A DNA stretch of 52,663 bases. Source: Lachnospiraceae bacterium. Its GTDB lineage: Bacteria; Bacillota; Clostridia; Lachnospirales; Lachnospiraceae. The stretch is from NCBI GenBank assembly GCA_024690605.1, contig JAILOV010000015.1, positions 1 to 52,663 on the forward strand. The letters are read 5' to 3'. Shown here piece after piece: positions 18,649-27,277 of this stretch (position 1 is its first letter; every line of letters begins with the position of its first letter). The notes below the pieces were generated by a model. It was not told the origin of the DNA, did no database searches, and was given only the letters and a program-made list of their open reading frames with translations. The position numbers and the translations under genes were made by a program.

Positions 18649-20142
18649 TCACTCCTCCGCCCAGGCAAGCGCCGCGCGGACCGCCTTCTGCCAGCCCTTC
18701 AGCAGCTCGGCCCGCTTCGCGTTCTCCATGGTGGGGGCGAATTTGCGCCCCAGCTGCTCCTTTTGCATGAGTTCCGCTTCATCCCGCCAGAAACCGACGG
18801 TCAGCCCCGCGAGATAAGCGGCGCCGAGCGCTGTCGTCTCGATGCATTTGGGGCGCCAGACGGTGGCATTCACGATATCCGCCTGAAACTGCATGAGGAA
18901 ATTGTTGGCGGAGGCACCGCCGTCGACACGAAGTTCTCTGAGCGAAACACCGGCATCCTGCTCCATTGCCCGGATCACATCATGCGACTGATAGGCAACG
19001 GACTCCAGCACCGCACGGATGAAATGTTCCTTTTTACAGCCCCGCGTGATCCCGACCGCCATGCCGCGCGCGTACGGGTTCCAGTAGGGGGCGCCGATCC
19101 CCGTAAAGGCCGGCACCATGTAGACGCCTGCCGTGTCCGGCACGGCACAGGCATATTCCTCGGACTGCGCCGCACTCTTGATCATGCGCATCTCATCTCG
19201 CAGCCACTGGATGCTCGCTCCCGCGACGAAGACACTGCCCTCGAGTGCGTACTGCGGCGAATCGTCCGTTCCCGCCGCGATCGTCGTGATCAGACCATGC
19301 TCCGAACGGATGGCCTTGTCTCCCGTGTGCATCAGAAGAAAGCATCCCGTTCCGAAGGTGTTCTTCGCTTCCCCCTCCCGGAAGCAGCACTGCCCGAACA
19401 GGGCGGCCTGCTGGTCACCCGCACAGCCGGCGATCGGGATCTCGCCGTTTAACAGGAACGGATCCGTCGTCCCGAACAGGTGCCCCGAGGGCACGACCTC
19501 GGGAAGCATGGCCTTCGGCACACGGAAGATGTCCAGCAGTTCATCGTCCCAGCAGCGCTCATGGATATTGAACAGCATCGTACGCGAAGCGTTGGTGAGA
19601 TCCGTCGCGTGCACCCTGCCCTTGGTCAGATTCCAGATCAGCCAGGAATCCACCGTGCCGAAAGCGAGATCCCCCGCCTCCGCACGGGCACGCGCTCCCT
19701 CCACATGATCCAGGATCCAGGCAATCTTGGTTGCGGAGAAATAGGCATCCGGCACGAGACCGGTTTTGGCCTTGACCGTCTCGTCCACGCCGGCAGCCTT
19801 GAGTGTCTCGATCGCGTCGGCCGTGCGTCTGCACTGCCAGACGATCGCGTTGTAGATCGGCTCGCCGGTGGCCCGGTCCCAGATGATTGTGGTCTCCCGC
19901 TGATTCGTGATGCCGATCGCGGCGATATCGCCTGCCTGCGCGCCGATCTGCGCCATCGCTTCCGTCGCGACCGACAGCTGCGACGACCAGATCTCCCGCG
20001 GATTGTGCTCCACCCAGCCGGGCTGCGGATAGTACTGCTGAAACTCCTTTTGGGCGAGACTCACGATCTTCGCGTCCCGGTCAAACAGAATGCAGCGGGA
20101 ACTCGTCGTTCCCTGATCCAGTGCCATGATCACCTTGGCCAT
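18649..20142 (-). CDS. glpK: glycerol kinase
   Basis: This 497-residue FGGY-family kinase is of usual length. It starts with [20 protein letters not shown], the phosphate-1 loop of the actin-like ATPase fold, and has [10 protein letters not shown], which is typical for GlpK, plus the FGGY signature parts [13 protein letters not shown] and [18 protein letters not shown]. It makes sn-glycerol-3-phosphate from glycerol and ATP, in the cytoplasm. In Firmicutes GlpK is often activated by HPr phosphorylation on a His in the central region, which would be meaningful next to the Crh and HprK genes, but I did not confirm that residue. The AAGGAG site lies inside the last codons of the GNAT gene one base upstream, so the two are co-translated. 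No glpF or glpD is nearby. Confidence 0.96.
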   Translation of the reverse strand: MAKVIMALDQGTTSSRCILFDRDAKIVSLAQKEFQQYYPQPGWVEHNPREIWSSQLSVATEAMAQIGAQAGDIAAIGITNQRETTIIWDRATGEPIYNAIVWQCRRTADAIETLKAAGVDETVKAKTGLVPDAYFSATKIAWILDHVEGARARAEAGDLAFGTVDSWLIWNLTKGRVHATDLTNASRTMLFNIHERCWDDELLDIFRVPKAMLPEVVPSGHLFGTTDPFLLNGEIPIAGCAGDQQAALFGQCCFREGEAKNTFGTGCFLLMHTGDKAIRSEHGLITTIAAGTDDSPQYALEGSVFVAGASIQWLRDEMRMIKSAAQSEEYACAVPDTAGVYMVPAFTGIGAPYWNPYARGMAVGITRGCKKEHFIRAVLESVAYQSHDVIRAMEQDAGVSLRELRVDGGASANNFLMQFQADIVNATVWRPKCIETTALGAAYLAGLTVGFWRDEAELMQKEQLGRKFAPTMENAKRAELLKGWQKAVRAALAWAEE

Positions 20143-20143
20143 T

Positions 20144-21046
20144 TCAGAACTCCTTTATGAACTGCAGATAGTTGCCGTATCTCACCGGCGCGAAGCTGAC
20201 CTGTCCCTCTCCGCGGTAGCTGCCGCCGTAGATATCCTCCTCAATGCGCACACTGCCCGTGTGCCGAAAGCCCAATTTTTCGCAGAGATGGACGCTCGCC
20301 GCATTGCCCTCCCGGACCAGCGCCTGCACACATTCCAGAAGCAGTACCTGCTTTCCGTACCGCAGGATCGCCTCACAGGCCTCGTAGGCATAACCATGCC
20401 CCTGAAAGGGACGCGCGATCAGAAAACCCAGCTCGATATTGTCAAATCCTCCGCGGATGCTGTAACCCGCCCGTCCGATGACACGGTTGTCCGCACGGTT
20501 CACGAGCGTCCAAACGCCGAATCCGAGCATTCCGTAGATCTTGCGGATGTAATCCTCCATGTAGCGTCTCTCGTCGGCCGGATCCTCGAACAGGCCCTCC
20601 ATGTATTCCGTCATGGACGGATCCCGGTAGATCCTGTAAAAATCATCGATATCCTGAAGTGTTGTCTCCCGGACCGTCAGCCGCTTCGTGTGAAGGATCG
20701 TCCAGGGAACGCCGGAGAGCCTCTCCCACGCCTTCCGAAAGGAATCGGCCTCCACCTCGTCCACTTCGTCAAAGACAAATTTGAGACCGTCGAATTTCTC
20801 CGCCCGATTGCGTCCATGGAGAAAGCCGGCCGTTTTGCCGCCCTTTTCCGTAAGGCTGTCCGCAATCACCGGATCGTCCGTCAGATAGAGGCGTTCCGGA
20901 TGCTTCTCCGGATGTGCTTCGGACGGAGTCAGGATCTCCACTCCGACTCCCTCCCGTTTCAGGTGCTTTGCGGCACGAACCAGAAGTGCTTCTCTCTCCT
21001 CATCCCGTTGTGTCTTATCGATGCAGAATATGATCTCTTGCAGCAA
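20144..21046 (-). CDS. HAD-like plus GNAT acetyltransferase fusion protein
   Basis: I read 300 residues from a TTG at 21046, with GGGGAG about nine bases before it; a CTG one codon later is the alternative. The frame stays open to 21220, but that part runs through the hairpin after the HPr gene and is probably not translated. Residues 1-125 contain [17 protein letters not shown] and a [19 protein letters not shown] stretch, as seen in Lachnospiraceae proteins with a HAD-like remnant. Residues about 135-300 are a GNAT domain: [37 protein letters not shown] (acetyl-CoA loop) and [14 protein letters not shown]. The neighbour order whiA-crh-acetyltransferase matches B. subtilis whiA-crh-yvcN, though the domain content differs. 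Substrate unknown. Confidence 0.8.
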   Translation of the reverse strand: MLQEIIFCIDKTQRDEEREALLVRAAKHLKREGVGVEILTPSEAHPEKHPERLYLTDDPVIADSLTEKGGKTAGFLHGRNRAEKFDGLKFVFDEVDEVEADSFRKAWERLSGVPWTILHTKRLTVRETTLQDIDDFYRIYRDPSMTEYMEGLFEDPADERRYMEDYIRKIYGMLGFGVWTLVNRADNRVIGRAGYSIRGGFDNIELGFLIARPFQGHGYAYEACEAILRYGKQVLLLECVQALVREGNAASVHLCEKLGFRHTGSVRIEEDIYGGSYRGEGQVSFAPVRYGNYLQFIKEF

Positions 21047-21097
21047 CCCCGAAGCTCTCCCCGTTATCAGACCCTGTTGCCGGTTTACACATGCAAA

Positions 21098-21120
21098 GGG
21101 CAGGGAATCATGCCCTGCCC
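21098..21120 (-). terminator. hairpin after the Crh-like HPr gene
   Basis: Perfect 8-base stem GGGCAGGG / CCCTGCCC with a 7-base loop, starting 8 bases after the HPr stop codon. On the minus strand it is followed by TTTGCATGT, a short and weak U-run, so termination would be partial. It would lower expression of the GNAT and glpK genes relative to the genes before it. Confidence 0.5.
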
Positions 21121-21128
21121 CGCTCAAG

Positions 21129-21395
21129 TCACTGCTTTGCCGCTGCTCCCGAGAGATAATTCTCCAGATCGACGATGGCCGCTTCCTCGTCCTCGCCGTC
21201 CGCCGTGACGGTGATCTCATCGCCGGTACTCAGCGAAAGTGCCATCATGCCCATGATGCTCTTGGCATTGACCGTCGCATCTCCCGACCGGATGCGCAGG
21301 GATGCGTCATAACGTGAAGCATGCTGCACCAGTTCTGCGATCGGTCTCGCTTCCAGACCGCGCGGAAGCTTGATTTCAATTGACTTTGTGATCAT
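21129..21395 (-). CDS. crh: HPr-like regulatory protein, Crh type (Glu15, Ser46)
   Basis: An 88-residue HPr fold. The active-site loop reads GLEARPIAEL: position 15, the phosphorylated His of HPr, is Glu. The regulatory serine is kept at position 46 in VNAKSIMGMM. A protein of this kind cannot carry phosphate between PTS enzymes but can be phosphorylated on Ser46 by HprK and then act as corepressor with CcpA; B. subtilis Crh has Gln15. The hprK gene lies in the same gene run. It overlaps the whiA 3' end by 20 bases. The whiA neighbour and the Ser46 motif make the Crh role likely; a general HPr is excluded by the missing His unless a second HPr gene exists elsewhere, which is expected. Confidence 0.9.
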   Translation of the reverse strand: MITKSIEIKLPRGLEARPIAELVQHASRYDASLRIRSGDATVNAKSIMGMMALSLSTGDEITVTADGEDEEAAIVDLENYLSGAAAKQ

Positions 21396-22257
21396 AATCC
21401 TCTTCCTCTCTGTACCCTCTGCTCCTCGACAGTTCCAACAATCTGCGAAGCCTGTGATTCACCCCGGATTTACCCACCGGCGGATGAAGCATGGCTCCCA
21501 GTTCCTCCAATGTCGCTTCCGGATGGGAACGGCGCACCGCTGCGATCTCCCGGAGCGAATGCGGAAGCTCCTCTTCTCCCGCATTGGCAAAAAGCCATTC
21601 GATCGCATGGATCTGTTTTGCCGCAGCTCCCACTGCCTTCTCAATGTTGGCGGTCTCCAGATTGACCCGCCGGTTGACGTTGCCCCTGACATCGCGGACC
21701 ACACGCGCGTTTTCCATCTTCAGGAGCCCGCGCTGCGCTTCCATAAATCCCAGCAGTTCGACGATCTCCTCGCCGTCCTTGAGATAGATGACCGATCGCC
21801 CGTTCCGTACCGTCTGTCCGGCCTTCAGTCCCTCTCTGTGCATCATGGAGGCAACCGTATCCGCCAGTTCCCGGTCTCTGCAGACGATCTCCAGATGATA
21901 GGATTTGGCCGGATCGTTTACCGTGCCCGCACAGAGAAAGGCGCCTCTGAGAAAAGCCCTTCTGCAACAGGATCTTCCGCCGCAGGGCTCGCGGATCGCC
22001 TGACAGATCTCCGTCAGTTCCTCCTGCTCTCCCGTGATGACACCCCCGGCGTAATCCGCATCTATCTTAAATGCTTTTCTCAGGATTGTAAAGAATTTCC
22101 TGCCCGCCGGCTCCGGCGTCCTTTTCAGCCGGATCGCGCCCTCCGCGCACACACCTGCCTGCATCAGGAAGATCGCCTGCATCTCCGCGAGACGGCAGTG
22201 TCTGGCAGATCCGATATGTGTTTCCAGTTCTTCCCTGATCTCCGACGAAAAGGACAA
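21376..22257 (-). CDS. whiA: DNA-binding protein WhiA
   Basis: The 293-residue protein matches WhiA: an N-terminal part starting SFSSEIREELETH, a degenerate LAGLIDADG homing-endonuclease-like domain (about 90-190, with RRAFLRGAFLCAGTVNDP and YHLEIVC) and a C-terminal helix-turn-helix (about 220-290, with HPEATLEELGAMLHPPVGKSGVNHRLRRL). In Firmicutes WhiA affects cell division and chromosome segregation. The initiator is TTG at 22257 with GAGGAGGG five bases before it. It follows rapZ by 11 bases. The same rapZ-whiA-crh order is found in B. subtilis, supporting the family call. Confidence 0.96.
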   Translation of the reverse strand: MSFSSEIREELETHIGSARHCRLAEMQAIFLMQAGVCAEGAIRLKRTPEPAGRKFFTILRKAFKIDADYAGGVITGEQEELTEICQAIREPCGGRSCCRRAFLRGAFLCAGTVNDPAKSYHLEIVCRDRELADTVASMMHREGLKAGQTVRNGRSVIYLKDGEEIVELLGFMEAQRGLLKMENARVVRDVRGNVNRRVNLETANIEKAVGAAAKQIHAIEWLFANAGEEELPHSLREIAAVRRSHPEATLEELGAMLHPPVGKSGVNHRLRRLLELSRSRGYREEEDYDHKVN

Positions 22258-22268
22258 AGCGCCCTCCT

Positions 22269-23162
22269 CTACCTGGTTTTCTTCATCAGCTCGCGATGCA
22301 TCAGATGAAAGCCCGTCTTCTTTTCCTGTTTTTTCAGCCGCCGGCAGAGTTCCGAAGCGATGGCCACACTCCGGTGCTGACCGCCCGTGCAGCCGATCGC
22401 CACCACCAGCCGGTATTTCCCCTCCTTGCGGTAGTTCGGCAACAGAAATGTCAGCATCCTCGTGAGCATCTCCAGAAACTCCTCACAGACCGGATTCTCC
22501 AGCACAAAGTCACGCACTGCCTCATCCTCACCGGTCAGATGTTTCAGGCTCTCAATGTAAAACGGATTCGGCAGGAAACGAACGTCAAAGACCAGATCCG
22601 CATCCGACGGGATCCCGAACTTAAAGCCGAAGGACAGCACCGTCACCATCAGGCTGCTGTATTCTCCGCCCTCCGCAAAGATCCGGCTGATCTCCTGCCT
22701 GAGATCCCTTGTCAGGAGATCCGAGGTGTCCACGATATAATCGGCATTCTTCCGGAGTTCCTTCAGGATCTCCCGCTCGCGGGTGATCCCGTCCTCGATC
22801 CGTCCGTCTCCCGAGAGCGGATGCACGCGCCTGGTCTCTTTATAGCGCTTGATCAGCACCTCGTCGCCGGCATCCATGAACAGAACCTCGCAGGGGATCC
22901 CTGCGCTTTTCAGTGTCTCGATCTCGCTGGCCGCTTCCTTGAGAGCATTCGCCGCTCCCTTGACACCGTTGATGCCGGAGCGGACATCCACGCCGATCGC
23001 CGCGCGGGTGATCTCCGAATCGGGCATGCTGACAAGCTCTGCGAATTTGCCGATCAGAGAAACCGGCAGATTGTCCACGCAGTAGAACCCGTCATCCTCC
23101 AGCATGCGGATCGCCGCTGTCTTGCCGCCGCCGCTCATTCCCGTCACGATCACCAGGCGCAT
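22269..23162 (-). CDS. rapZ: RapZ/YvcJ nucleotide-binding protein
   Basis: The 297-residue P-loop protein starts RLVIVTGMSGGGKTAAIRML, a Walker A motif (GxSGxGKT) at residues 8-15, followed by DDGFYCVDNLP, the family signature. The C-terminal half has GCTGGQHRSVAIASEL, also diagnostic. RapZ regulates cell-envelope precursor supply in E. coli by binding small RNAs; in Firmicutes YvcJ is a nucleotide-binding GTPase affecting competence and envelope. Its ATG overlaps the murB stop by one base (TGATG). Placement between murB and whiA ties it to cell-wall and growth control. Confidence 0.96.
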   Translation of the reverse strand: MRLVIVTGMSGGGKTAAIRMLEDDGFYCVDNLPVSLIGKFAELVSMPDSEITRAAIGVDVRSGINGVKGAANALKEAASEIETLKSAGIPCEVLFMDAGDEVLIKRYKETRRVHPLSGDGRIEDGITREREILKELRKNADYIVDTSDLLTRDLRQEISRIFAEGGEYSSLMVTVLSFGFKFGIPSDADLVFDVRFLPNPFYIESLKHLTGEDEAVRDFVLENPVCEEFLEMLTRMLTFLLPNYRKEGKYRLVVAIGCTGGQHRSVAIASELCRRLKKQEKKTGFHLMHRELMKKTR

Positions 23163-24043
23163 CAGAATTCTCCTATCATCACGATCTCCGGCTCCAGCCG
23201 GATGCCGCTGTTTTCAAAGACTCTCTCCTCCACCTGCCGCATGAGCTCGCGGATCTGCGATGCGCGCGCGGCACCTCTGTTGATCAGGAAACCGGCATGC
23301 TTTTCCGAGATCTGCGCATCTCCCACCGAGAGGCCCTTACAGCCCGCCTCCTCGATCAGTTTTGCCGCGAACTGCCCCGGTGGCCTCTTCCAGGTGGATC
23401 CCGCACTGGCAAAGTTTAACGGCTGCTTCTCCATGCGCTTTTTCGCCAGCTCCTCCATGGTCTGTCCGATCGTTTCGCGGTCTCCCTTCTTCAGGGAAAA
23501 TGCCGCACCCGTAACGATCTCTCCCGAGCCCTTCACCGCGCTCGTGCGATAGGAAAACGCCATTTCTCCGCGCTCTTTCACCACCTGATCGCCCGTTTTG
23601 CCGATCAGATGCACCCGGCTCGTGACATCACAAAGCTCACCGCCGTAGGCACCTGCGTTCATCAGGATCCCGCCGCCCACGGTGCCGGGAATGCCGGCCG
23701 CGAATTCCAGTCCGGTCAGTGCGTGCTCTCTGGCAAAACCCGCGAGTGCGGCAAGCGTTGCTCCCCCCTCGGCATAGAGCACCGCGCCGTCCGCCGTTTC
23801 CTGCTCCACACGGATCCGGGAAAATCCGTCCGCGGTACAGATGATCGTCCCACGAAATCCGTCATCGGAGACCAGCAGATTGCTGCCGCGGCCGATCACA
23901 TGAAACGGCGTCCCCTCCTGTCTGCATTGATCCAACGCTTCCGCCAGTTCCCCGCTGTCACCGACGCAGAGAAAGCGGTCCGCCGGTCCGCCCACACGAA
24001 AGGTCGTGTGGTTCGCCATCGGTTCTCCCTTCAGGATCTTCAT
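23162..24043 (-). CDS. murB: UDP-N-acetylmuramate dehydrogenase
   Basis: I chose the ATG at 24043, which overlaps the stop of the sugar kinase gene (ATGA) and has AGGGG just upstream; the open frame extends further but inside the kinase gene. The 293-residue product has MANHTTFRVGGPAD at residues 9-22, the FAD-binding GRGSNLLVSDDGF, GIPGTVGGGILMNAGAYGGE and FSYRTSAVKGSGEI with the catalytic Ser. It reduces UDP-GlcNAc-enolpyruvate to UDP-MurNAc in peptidoglycan synthesis. The N-terminal part before HTTFRVGG is shorter than in most homologues. murB next to rapZ and whiA is a usual Firmicutes arrangement. Confidence 0.95.
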   Translation of the reverse strand: MKILKGEPMANHTTFRVGGPADRFLCVGDSGELAEALDQCRQEGTPFHVIGRGSNLLVSDDGFRGTIICTADGFSRIRVEQETADGAVLYAEGGATLAALAGFAREHALTGLEFAAGIPGTVGGGILMNAGAYGGELCDVTSRVHLIGKTGDQVVKERGEMAFSYRTSAVKGSGEIVTGAAFSLKKGDRETIGQTMEELAKKRMEKQPLNFASAGSTWKRPPGQFAAKLIEEAGCKGLSVGDAQISEKHAGFLINRGAARASQIRELMRQVEERVFENSGIRLEPEIVMIGEF

Positions 24044-24987
24044 CCCCTGACCTGGTCGAGGATCAGCTTCGCCGCGCCCACGATCCCCGCCTGATTGCCG
24101 AGGGTCGCCAGCTTCCATTCCACATTGGCACAGCCGGGAAAGACACATTTCGCAAAGGACGGCTTCAGGAGATCAAAGAGGATCTCTCCCGCCTTGGTCA
24201 CGCCGCCGCCCAGGACGATCGCCTCGGGATTCAGGACCGACGCACAGATCGCGAGGCCCTTGCCAAGATATTCGCCATAGCGCTCCGTCGCTTTTTTCGC
24301 AGGTGCATCACCCGCCGCGGCCGCGTCAAAGATGTCCTTACAGGTAAACTCCCTGCCCCTTAAGCTGCTGTCATCGCCGCTCTCCGCGAGCACGCGCTTT
24401 GCCACGCGAACCGCGCCCGTCGCACTCGCGTATTCCTCAAAGCAGCCGTACTGGCCGCATCCGCAGGGCTCCGTTTCCCCGTCCTCCAGATGGAGATGTC
24501 CGATCTCGCCGCCGGCACCCGTCGCTCCGGTCAGCAGTTTTCCGTCAACGATCACGCCGCCGCCGACACCGGTACCGAGCGTGACGAGCAGCATGTTTCG
24601 GAACCCTTTGCCGCCGCCCTGCCACGCCTCGCCGAGCGCGGCGACATTGGCGTCGTTTCCGACCGCCACCGGCAGGCCGGTCAGTTCGGACAGTTCCCTG
24701 CCCGCCCGTTTGTCCTTCCATCCGAGATTCACCGCCTGCGGCACAAGATCCTCGTCAACGACAGCGCCGGGAACACCGATCCCCACACCGAGGATGTCCT
24801 CCCGCGCGATCCCCCGTTCGGCCGCGGTCTTCTGAATGGAAGCCGCGATATCCGGCAGGATGAGGCTGCCGCCCTCCTCCTTTCTCGTGGGGATCTCCCA
24901 CTCCGAAAGGCGCGCGCCCTCCTCATCAAAAAGGCCCATTTTGACGGTCGTGCCGCCGAGATCAACGCCGAATAAAACTTTTGCCAT
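24040..24987 (-). CDS. ROK-family sugar kinase (glucokinase-like)
   Basis: The 315-residue protein starts AKVLFGVDLGGTTVKMGLFD, the ATPase phosphate loop, and has the zinc-binding ROK signature CGCGQYGCFEEYASA near residue 178 with GHLHLEDG before it. It would phosphorylate glucose (or another hexose) in the cytoplasm. I chose the ATG at 24987 with GGAGA eight bases upstream rather than an ATG eight codons earlier. It lies between hprK and murB in one gene run; glucose-6-phosphate feeding both metabolism and HprK control makes sense. NagC-like regulators are excluded because no N-terminal helix-turn-helix is present. Confidence 0.9.
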   Translation of the reverse strand: MAKVLFGVDLGGTTVKMGLFDEEGARLSEWEIPTRKEEGGSLILPDIAASIQKTAAERGIAREDILGVGIGVPGAVVDEDLVPQAVNLGWKDKRAGRELSELTGLPVAVGNDANVAALGEAWQGGGKGFRNMLLVTLGTGVGGGVIVDGKLLTGATGAGGEIGHLHLEDGETEPCGCGQYGCFEEYASATGAVRVAKRVLAESGDDSSLRGREFTCKDIFDAAAAGDAPAKKATERYGEYLGKGLAICASVLNPEAIVLGGGVTKAGEILFDLLKPSFAKCVFPGCANVEWKLATLGNQAGIVGAAKLILDQVRG

Positions 24988-25051
24988 GTCTGCCGTCTCC
25001 TTCCTTTGCAATTAAATGATTCGCAAGCCCCGCCCCATTCGCAAAAGCTGT

Positions 25052-26014
25052 TTATACTCTATTGTCCAGGTCTTCATCATCCTCTTCTTCGCCGCGGTGC
25101 GCGATGGATTCCTGCACACGCCGGTAGAGCTCCTGCGCGGCGTTGTAGCCCATCTGCTTCTGTCTGTGGTTGACCGCAGCCGATTCGCAGATGATCGCGA
25201 GGTTTCTGCCGGGCCGGATCGGAATGCGATGCATGACCAGCCGGTTGCCGAGATACTCCGTGTATTCCTCGTCCAGACCCATGCGGTCATATTCCTTGTC
25301 CTTGTCCCAGTCCTCGAGTTTGATGACGATGTCGATATTCTGCGTCTCACGCACGCAGGACGCGCCGAAGAGCATCTTCACGTCGATGATGCCGATGCCG
25401 CGCAGTTCGATAAAATGCTTGGTGATGTCCGGTGCCGATCCCACCAGGGTCGCCTCGCTGACCTTGCGGATCTCCACCACATCATCGGAAACCAGACGGT
25501 GCCCGCGCTTGACCAATTCCAGGGCAGCCTCGGATTTGCCGATGCCACTCTCGCCGGTGATCAGCAGACCAACGCCGTAGACATCGACCAGCACGCCGTG
25601 GATGCGGATCCGCGGCGCCAGCTGCACATTGAGCCAGCGAATGACCTCGGAGGTGAACGCCGAGGTCGTCATGTCCGTCGAGAGCACCGGCACCTGCTCC
25701 TCCTCCGCGATCTCCAGGAACAGGGGGTCGGGGATCAGTCCGCGACAGAACACGATGCCCGGGATGTCAAAGGAGAGCAGTCGTCTGAAGGAGAGTTCCT
25801 TTTCCTTTTCCTCCAGCGACTCCATAAAGGAATATTCCACGAATCCGATGATCTGCAGACGTGTCGCGTCAAAATGCTCAAAGTAGCCCGCCAGCTGCAG
25901 CGCCGGACGGTTGATGTCCGCCTGCGTGATGCGGATCTGGTCAATGTCCACTTCGCTGGTCAGCTGAGAGAGGTTCAGTTTTTCGATGATCTTTGCCAGA
26001 CTGATGCTTGCCAT
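25052..26014 (-). CDS. hprK: HPr kinase/phosphorylase
   Basis: The 320-residue protein has an N-terminal domain (about 1-128) and a catalytic domain with Walker A GESGIGKSE (Gly154-Ser161), His139 in RIHGVLVDVYG, paired Asp in LVSDDVVE at about 178 and the family signature FIELRGIGIIDV at 201-212. It phosphorylates HPr and Crh on Ser46 when glycolytic intermediates are high, setting catabolite repression, and reverses this at high phosphate. The last ten residues are very acidic (EEEDDEDLD). It has its own promoter candidate at 26055-26081 and is followed after 64 bases by the sugar kinase gene. Confidence 0.97.
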   Translation of the reverse strand: MASISLAKIIEKLNLSQLTSEVDIDQIRITQADINRPALQLAGYFEHFDATRLQIIGFVEYSFMESLEEKEKELSFRRLLSFDIPGIVFCRGLIPDPLFLEIAEEEQVPVLSTDMTTSAFTSEVIRWLNVQLAPRIRIHGVLVDVYGVGLLITGESGIGKSEAALELVKRGHRLVSDDVVEIRKVSEATLVGSAPDITKHFIELRGIGIIDVKMLFGASCVRETQNIDIVIKLEDWDKDKEYDRMGLDEEYTEYLGNRLVMHRIPIRPGRNLAIICESAAVNHRQKQMGYNAAQELYRRVQESIAHRGEEEDDEDLDNRV

Positions 26015-26054
26015 GGATTGCCTCCTGCTTTCCTTTGTTATACCTGTATCCTAG

Positions 26055-26081
26055 ATTATGGAAACCGCTGCCAAATGTCAA
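26055..26081 (-). promoter_or_regulatory. promoter candidate upstream of hprK
   Basis: Minus strand shows a perfect TTGACA, then 15 bases, then CATAAT (five of six). The spacer is shorter than ideal; a 17-base spacer to TAATCT is the alternative. The -35 overlaps the stop codon of the glycosyltransferase gene, marking the border between the glycan island and the carbon-control operon. Confidence 0.5.
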
Positions 26082-27277
26082 GGACACCGCAGATCCGCGA
26101 GCATCGTCTCCAGCCGCTTTTCCCAGACATGCTCGCTCATGACGCGGTCGTGGCCGCTGCGCGCGATCCTCTCCCGCTCGGTGTCATGTCGCAGGTACCA
26201 GTCGATCTTGTCCAGCAGATCCTCGTTGCTCTCATACCAGACAAAATCCACATCCGGCTCGAACAGCGCAAAGAAATCCTCCTGATAATTGGTGAGCAGA
26301 AAGCCCCCCGCCCCCATGATGTCAAAGGCCCGCAGCGGGATCCCCCGCTCGATGCTGCGCAGGGTGAAGTTCAGGTTGATCTTTGCGCACTTGACGGCGT
26401 AGGGCATCTCGTCGTAGTAGTCGATCCGGCCGCGATTGTCGATACCGGGAGCGGAAAACCCGCTGTCCCTCGTGTAGAGTCCCACACGGTACGTGCTGCC
26501 GAAGCGTTCGCCGATCATCCGCAGGAGTGCCGGGCGCTCGGTCTGCGTGATCCTGCGGTTGATCACATACTGCGCATAGATCCACGCCTCACTCTCCACG
26601 CCGTCCTCGTTGGGCGGGATCGGATAGGCCCTTGTCATCCCGTCCACAATGGGGGGCGTGAGGCATTTCTCCACGAAATTCATCCCGTCGACCTGCATCT
26701 GCGCGCGCATGAGACCCTCGAGATATCCCCTGGTGTAGTCATCAAGCGCCGGCTCCATCCGGTCGAAAAAGGTGTGGGCTTCGGTATAAAGACCGCCGAT
26801 GAACGCGATGTCAGCGTCAAAACGCCGGTGATGCTCCCGCCCCGGCACCATGGCATCCAGTCTTCCGACACCGGCAGCCAGCGGCAGATAATGAACGGTC
26901 ATGATCCCCTGCCGGTTGAATTCCTCCGCGACCCCGGAATCAAAGACGTAGATATGGTTGCATTTGTTGATGACCGTGCAGGAATACAGCGCGATGAACG
27001 GACAGTCATAGACGAAGGAGATGTAAGGGACTCCCGCCTTTTCGCACACCCGGGAGATCAGCGGATAGTAGTTAAAGGAAAACACGGCATCCGGCGCCTG
27101 CTCCCGCAGATCGGAGAAAAACGCTTCCTCAAATACCGGATCCGTTCTTTTCGGCGTGTTCTCAAACGGCCGGTTCACCAGCCGGACCGGCTCCCCGTCT
27201 GGTCCCTTGATCCTTGCGGCCGCCTCCGGCAGGTCCACGCTGCCGTAGCTGTCCATGTTCATGAAAACGATCTTCAT
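26078..27277 (-). CDS. CgeB-type glycosyltransferase (paralogue 1)
   Basis: A 399-residue GT-B-like enzyme. The N-terminal half contains DAVFSFNYYPLISRVCEKAG, VPYISFVYDCPFI and HIYVFDSGVAEEF, as in DUF3880/CgeB proteins. The C-terminal half has LNFTLRSIERGIPLRAFDIM followed by GAGGFLLTNYQ, the donor-binding region of the family-1-like domain. It closely parallels two other proteins here (31609 and 38758). The ATG overlaps the stop of the 1259-residue gene (ATGA), so it is translated with it as the last gene of the island. Transfer of a sugar to a protein-bound or lipid-bound glycan is likely; acceptor unknown. Cytoplasmic, no signal or membrane segment. Confidence 0.85.
   Translation of the reverse strand: MKIVFMNMDSYGSVDLPEAAARIKGPDGEPVRLVNRPFENTPKRTDPVFEEAFFSDLREQAPDAVFSFNYYPLISRVCEKAGVPYISFVYDCPFIALYSCTVINKCNHIYVFDSGVAEEFNRQGIMTVHYLPLAAGVGRLDAMVPGREHHRRFDADIAFIGGLYTEAHTFFDRMEPALDDYTRGYLEGLMRAQMQVDGMNFVEKCLTPPIVDGMTRAYPIPPNEDGVESEAWIYAQYVINRRITQTERPALLRMIGERFGSTYRVGLYTRDSGFSAPGIDNRGRIDYYDEMPYAVKCAKINLNFTLRSIERGIPLRAFDIMGAGGFLLTNYQEDFFALFEPDVDFVWYESNEDLLDKIDWYLRHDTERERIARSGHDRVMSEHVWEKRLETMLADLRCP

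Noticed and set aside
16576..19452. A 958-codon open plus-strand frame opposite the Na/Pi and glpK genes
   Set aside because: It is antisense to two clear genes, is rich in Arg, His, Asp and Gln with no domain, and arises from high G+C codon bias of the minus-strand genes. The same applies to other long antisense frames, such as 72-1892, 9019-10992, 25016-27313 and 27334-29880.
21044..21220. N-terminal extension of the GNAT gene
   Set aside because: It would overlap the HPr gene and run through the hairpin at 21098-21120; a TTG with a ribosome site downstream explains the protein better.
25012..25051. Repeat of TTGCGAAT between hprK and the sugar kinase gene
   Set aside because: Two copies of 8 bases are too short to mean anything without further copies, and no hairpin forms.
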